A stretch of DNA of 8,218 nt, taken from Cyanobacteria bacterium T3Sed10_344R1 (GTDB lineage: Bacteria; Cyanobacteriota; Cyanobacteriia; Phormidesmidales; Phormidesmidaceae). Under the pieces are notes generated by a model. It searched no databases. It was not told the DNA's origin and saw only the letters and a list, made by a program, of their open reading frames with translations. The DNA is taken from positions 1 to 8,218 of the forward strand of contig PXDR01000284.1 of NCBI GenBank assembly GCA_003566335.1, read 5' to 3'. The position numbers and the translations under genes were made by a program. Below, piece by piece: positions 5,565-8,218 of the stretch (its first letter is position 1; each line of letters starts with the position of its first letter).

Positions 5565-7472
5565 ATGATCGAAAACAACACTTCTGCTGTGACCTCTGTT
5601 ACCCATATCCCCAGCGACCCCATGAAGTCTCCTGTATCTGCGCCTCCTACTCTTTCGACCCAACGTGCCACCGGCGCATTTGCCCTAATTGACAGCCTGG
5701 TTCGCCACGGGGTCAAGCATATTTTTGGCTACCCCGGCGGGGCGATTCTGCCGATTTATGACGAGCTATATCGGGCTGAGGCCAATGGAGACCTGCGCCA
5801 TATTCTGGTGCGCCATGAGCAGGGCGCGTCCCATGCGGCTGACGGCTATGCCCGGGCTACTGGGCAGGTGGGGGTGTGCTTTGCCACGTCTGGCCCTGGG
5901 GCGACGAACCTAGTCACGGGCATCGCCACGGCCCAGATGGACTCGATTCCCATGGTGGTGGTGACGGGTCAGGTGCCCCGCACATCCATCGGCAGTGATG
6001 CGTTTCAGGAAACCGACATCTATGGCATCACGCTGCCGATTGTGAAGCATTCCTATGTGGTGCGCGACCCCAATCAGATGTCCCAGATTGTGGCCGAGGC
6101 GTTCTACATTGCCCAGACGGGCCGCCCAGGGCCGGTGTTGATCGATGTGCCGAAGGATGTGGGCATTGAGGAGTTTGACTACCTGCCAGTGCCGCCGTTG
6201 TCGGTGAAGCTGCCGGGGTACAAGCCCACGGTGCGGGGCAATCCTCGCCAGATTGTTCAGGCGATTTCGCTGATGCGTCAGGCCCGTCAGCCTTTGCTGT
6301 ATGTCGGGGGGGGTGCGATCGCATCTGGAGCCCACGAAGAAATCTTGCAGTTGGCTGAATACTTTAACTTCCCGGTCACGACCACCCTGATGGGCAAGGG
6401 ATCTTTTGACGAGCATCATGGTCTGGCCTTGGGCATGTTGGGCATGCACGGCACCGCCTACGCCAACTTTGCCGTGAGTGAATGTGACTTATTGATTGCG
6501 GTGGGAGCCCGCTTTGATGATCGGGTCACGGGCAAGCTGGATGAGTTTGCTTCTCGGGCAAAGGTGATCCACATCGACATTGACCCGGCAGAGGTGGGCA
6601 AAAACCGCGTGCCTGATGTGCCGATTGTGGGCGATGTGCGCCAGGTATTGATGGATCTGCTGCGGCGCTTGCAGGAAGAAAACCAGCCTCCGGTTACTGA
6701 CCAAACCTTGGCTTGGCGTCAGCGAATTGACCGCTGGAAGCAAGACTATCCGTTGCAAGTCCCCCATTATGACGACAGCCTATCTCCCCAAGAGGTGATT
6801 GTGGCGCTGTCCGAACAGGCCCCTGATGCTTACTACACGACGGATGTGGGGCAGCACCAGATGTGGTCAGCCCAATTCCTCAAAAATGGCCCTCGCCGCT
6901 GGATCTCTAGTGCCGGTCTGGGCACGATGGGCTACGGCATGCCTGCGGCGATGGGGGTGAAGGTTGCCCTGCCAGAGGAGCAGGTGATTTGTATTAGCGG
7001 TGACTCTAGTTTTCAGATGAACCTCCAGGAACTCGGTACCCTGGCCCAGTTTGATATCGGCGTGAAAACGGTGATTATCAACAACGGCTGGCAGGGGATG
7101 GTGCGCCAGTGGCAGCAGACTTTTTATGGTGAGCGCTATTCCTCTTCCAATATGGAGGTGGGGATGCCTAACTTTGAAATGCTAGCTGAAGCCTTTGGGG
7201 TTAAGGGCATGGTGGTGAACGATCGCAGTCAACTTCAGGATGCGATCGCAACCATGTTGAACCACGACGGCCCCGTGCTGATGGATGTACGGGTACGCCG
7301 CAACGAAAACTGCTACCCCATGGTGGCCCCCGGTAAGAGCAACGCTCAAATGCTGGGATTGCCCCAACAGGCCAAACTAGAACAAACCATTGACCTAGTT
7401 CACTGCACCAACTGTGGGGCCAAGAACCCCTCAACCAACCGCTTCTGTCCTGACTGCGGCACCAAACTCTAG
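5565..7472 (+). CDS. ilvB: acetolactate synthase large subunit IlvB with C-terminal zinc ribbon
   Basis: This thiamine-diphosphate and FAD enzyme condenses two pyruvates to acetolactate, or pyruvate with 2-oxobutyrate to acetohydroxybutyrate, the first common step of Val/Leu/Ile synthesis; it acts with a small regulatory subunit (IlvN/IlvH) not seen in this window. From ATG 5565 it has 635 aa. PYR domain: FGYPGGAILPIYDELY and RHEQGASHAADGYARATG, with catalytic Glu85. Central domain: MGKGSFDEHHGLALGMLGMHG. PP domain: GDSSFQMNLQELGTL (from 479), then INNGWQGMVRQWQ (Asn506-507), the metal-diphosphate motif. The end departs from the usual enzyme: HCTNCGAKNPSTNRFCPDCG places Cys614, 617, 628 and 631 as a CxxC-x10-CxxC zinc ribbon in the last 22 residues. 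The start is uncertain: TTG 5538, ATG 5565 and ATG 5622 are all in frame and none has a good Shine-Dalgarno. The N-terminal 35-40 residues before RATGAFALIDSL are poorly conserved in kind, so 5622 is a serious alternative. Confidence 0.95.
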   Translation: MIENNTSAVTSVTHIPSDPMKSPVSAPPTLSTQRATGAFALIDSLVRHGVKHIFGYPGGAILPIYDELYRAEANGDLRHILVRHEQGASHAADGYARATGQVGVCFATSGPGATNLVTGIATAQMDSIPMVVVTGQVPRTSIGSDAFQETDIYGITLPIVKHSYVVRDPNQMSQIVAEAFYIAQTGRPGPVLIDVPKDVGIEEFDYLPVPPLSVKLPGYKPTVRGNPRQIVQAISLMRQARQPLLYVGGGAIASGAHEEILQLAEYFNFPVTTTLMGKGSFDEHHGLALGMLGMHGTAYANFAVSECDLLIAVGARFDDRVTGKLDEFASRAKVIHIDIDPAEVGKNRVPDVPIVGDVRQVLMDLLRRLQEENQPPVTDQTLAWRQRIDRWKQDYPLQVPHYDDSLSPQEVIVALSEQAPDAYYTTDVGQHQMWSAQFLKNGPRRWISSAGLGTMGYGMPAAMGVKVALPEEQVICISGDSSFQMNLQELGTLAQFDIGVKTVIINNGWQGMVRQWQQTFYGERYSSSNMEVGMPNFEMLAEAFGVKGMVVNDRSQLQDAIATMLNHDGPVLMDVRVRRNENCYPMVAPGKSNAQMLGLPQQAKLEQTIDLVHCTNCGAKNPSTNRFCPDCGTKL

Positions 7473-7886
7473 GACTAGATGGCTAGACTGTCTAAGCTGT
7501 GCAGGTGATTGTGCTGCTGTCTTGAGCGGATTGTTTGGAATCGACTGTCCAGGGCGGTTGCCTAGCGAGGCCATCCAGGTAACCGCAGAAAACATCCGAA
7601 TTTCAGCTCCTCTGGGCGCAAACTCTGGGCGAAATTCTTCAATCTTGTCCAGAGTTTGTCCTAAATGCTTGTCGAGGGCAGACTTGCGGGTTAGCATGAC
7701 GCTTAATTTGAATGCTTGGGCTGTGGCCTAACTTCAAGTTGTGCCCAGCCAACCCTGTGTTGAGTGGCCATTGGTCTAGCCCCTAAACAAACTTTAGTTA
7801 AGGGAGCAAGCCGCCCTCGGTGATGCCTGCTACTCTGCGGGCGTGCCGGTTCGCTCAACCGCGCCAGATATCCCAGGAGTGACTGT
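7473..7886. other. intergenic region between ilvB and the ftsL-like gene
   Basis: A 414-bp gap. It holds the 10-bp inverted repeat at 7619-7658, a weak minus-strand open frame (7431-7697), and a small CTAAA-CAAAC-TTTAG dyad (7783-7797). The promoter of the downstream gene is probably in 7740-7860: TTGAGT (7760-7765) and TTGGTC (7771-7776) are -35-like, with TTTAGT (7793-7798) as a mediocre -10. None is convincing. No tRNA or clear intrinsic terminator is seen. Confidence 0.5.
7619..7658. other. 10-bp perfect inverted repeat downstream of ilvB
   Basis: CAAACTCTGG (7619-7628) and CCAGAGTTTG (7649-7658) are perfect reverse complements around a 20-nt loop. A G-T wobble can extend the stem at 7618/7659. 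There is no T-run on either side, so it is not a standard terminator. It lies about 150 bp after the ilvB stop. It may form an mRNA 3' structure or be a protein-binding dyad. Confidence 0.55.
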
Positions 7887-8218
7887 ATGCCCGCTGCCCT
7901 GAAATCTACCGCCTTCCCTCGGCCTCCAGCGACTCGCCCCTCCGCGCCGCTACAGGTGGTGCCGACTCGGGATCGGGAACAGTCCCGCTCTTCTCGCGTT
8001 TCCTCAGCTGCGCCAGAACTCACCGCTTTGCCGACTCCGGCGAGAGGCTGGCGGGCTCAGTGCCTTCAGGGGCTTTACCAGGGGTCAAAGGTGATGGCTG
8101 GTGGACTAATGGGGGCAAGTCTGGCCGTGTATAGCTGGACGGTTTACGTCGAGCGCCAGGTTAATCAGCAAAATAGAGCTTTGGCGAGCCTAGAATCCCG
8201 CAGTCAACAGCTCACTGC
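7887..8218 (+). CDS. FtsL-like bitopic cell-division protein, 3'-truncated by window edge
   Basis: The frame opens at ATG 7887, seven bases after AGGAG (7875-7879), and stays open to the window end (110 codons). Residues 1-65 are polar, rich in Pro, Ser, Arg and Ala, and look disordered and cytoplasmic. Residues about 69-88 (VMAGGLMGASLAVYSWTVYV) form one membrane helix with basic residues before it, so the N-terminus should be inside. From 89 a Gln/Leu-rich stretch (ERQVNQQNRALASLESRSQQ) begins a predicted periplasmic coiled coil. This plan, short basic N-tail, one helix, coiled coil, is that of FtsL/DivIC division proteins, which link the FtsQ-B-L subcomplex to FtsW/FtsI. Sequence identity in this family is poor, so the assignment rests on architecture. 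A following ftsI-like transpeptidase gene would strengthen it; that gene is outside the window. The long Pro/Ser-rich N-terminus exceeds that of enterobacterial FtsL. Confidence 0.7.
   Translation, partial: MPAALKSTAFPRPPATRPSAPLQVVPTRDREQSRSSRVSSAAPELTALPTPARGWRAQCLQGLYQGSKVMAGGLMGASLAVYSWTVYVERQVNQQNRALASLESRSQQLT

Noticed and set aside
5910..6449. 179-codon minus-strand ORF inside ilvB
   Set aside because: It is His/Arg/Gln-rich in the manner of an antisense shadow, and the plus strand encodes conserved acetolactate synthase.
7703..8023. 106-codon minus-strand ORF opposite the FtsL-like gene
   Set aside because: The plus-strand gene has a strong Shine-Dalgarno and a coherent membrane architecture; the minus frame looks like a GC-rich shadow.

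Overview
The window looks like chromosome of a GC-rich cyanobacterium, plausibly a filamentous Leptolyngbya/Nodosilinea-type lineage (the lineage is inference). The palindrome GCGATCGC (HIP1), a cyanobacterial hallmark, occurs nine times in 8.2 kb: 791, 797, 970, 1106, 1689, 1867, 3833, 6315 and 7242. The recognisable proteins (MurE, IlvB and the sensor kinases) also read like their cyanobacterial counterparts. I see no mobile element, CRISPR array, rRNA or convincing tRNA.

Layout. 1-1131 (+): 3' three quarters of murE, cut by the window edge just after the ATP-binding loop. 1132-1369: non-coding, with three 14-bp tandem repeats and two stem-loops. 1370-2842 (+): soluble sensor-kinase-like protein whose ATP-binding domain is intact but whose phosphoacceptor histidine is replaced by Gln. 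2871-4451 (-): a second, convergent soluble sensor kinase with a perfect H-box but an eroded ATP-binding domain, plus a Ser-His-rich low-complexity insert. 4452-4608: divergent intergenic region with a 13-bp palindrome. 4609-5133 (+): small alpha/beta-hydrolase-like protein whose Shine-Dalgarno sequence lies in a hairpin. 5136-5201 (+): candidate 21-codon ORF with a well-placed Shine-Dalgarno. 5202-5564: long ilvB leader region. 5565-7472 (+): ilvB, acetolactate synthase large subunit, with a C-terminal four-Cys zinc ribbon. 7473-7886: non-coding, with a 10-bp inverted repeat. 7887-8218 (+): start of an FtsL-like bitopic division protein, cut by the window edge.

How the genes may work together. 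MurE and the FtsL-like protein both serve the cell envelope and division; IlvB feeds branched-chain amino acid synthesis. They need not be functionally linked. The central observation is the adjacent kinase pair. One member keeps the N, G1, F and G2 ATP-binding boxes but has no phosphoacceptor His; its neighbour keeps the His but has lost recognisable N and G1 boxes. Their N-terminal regions share a similar sensory core. This suggests, as inference only, that they may act as a heteromer in which one subunit phosphorylates the other in trans.
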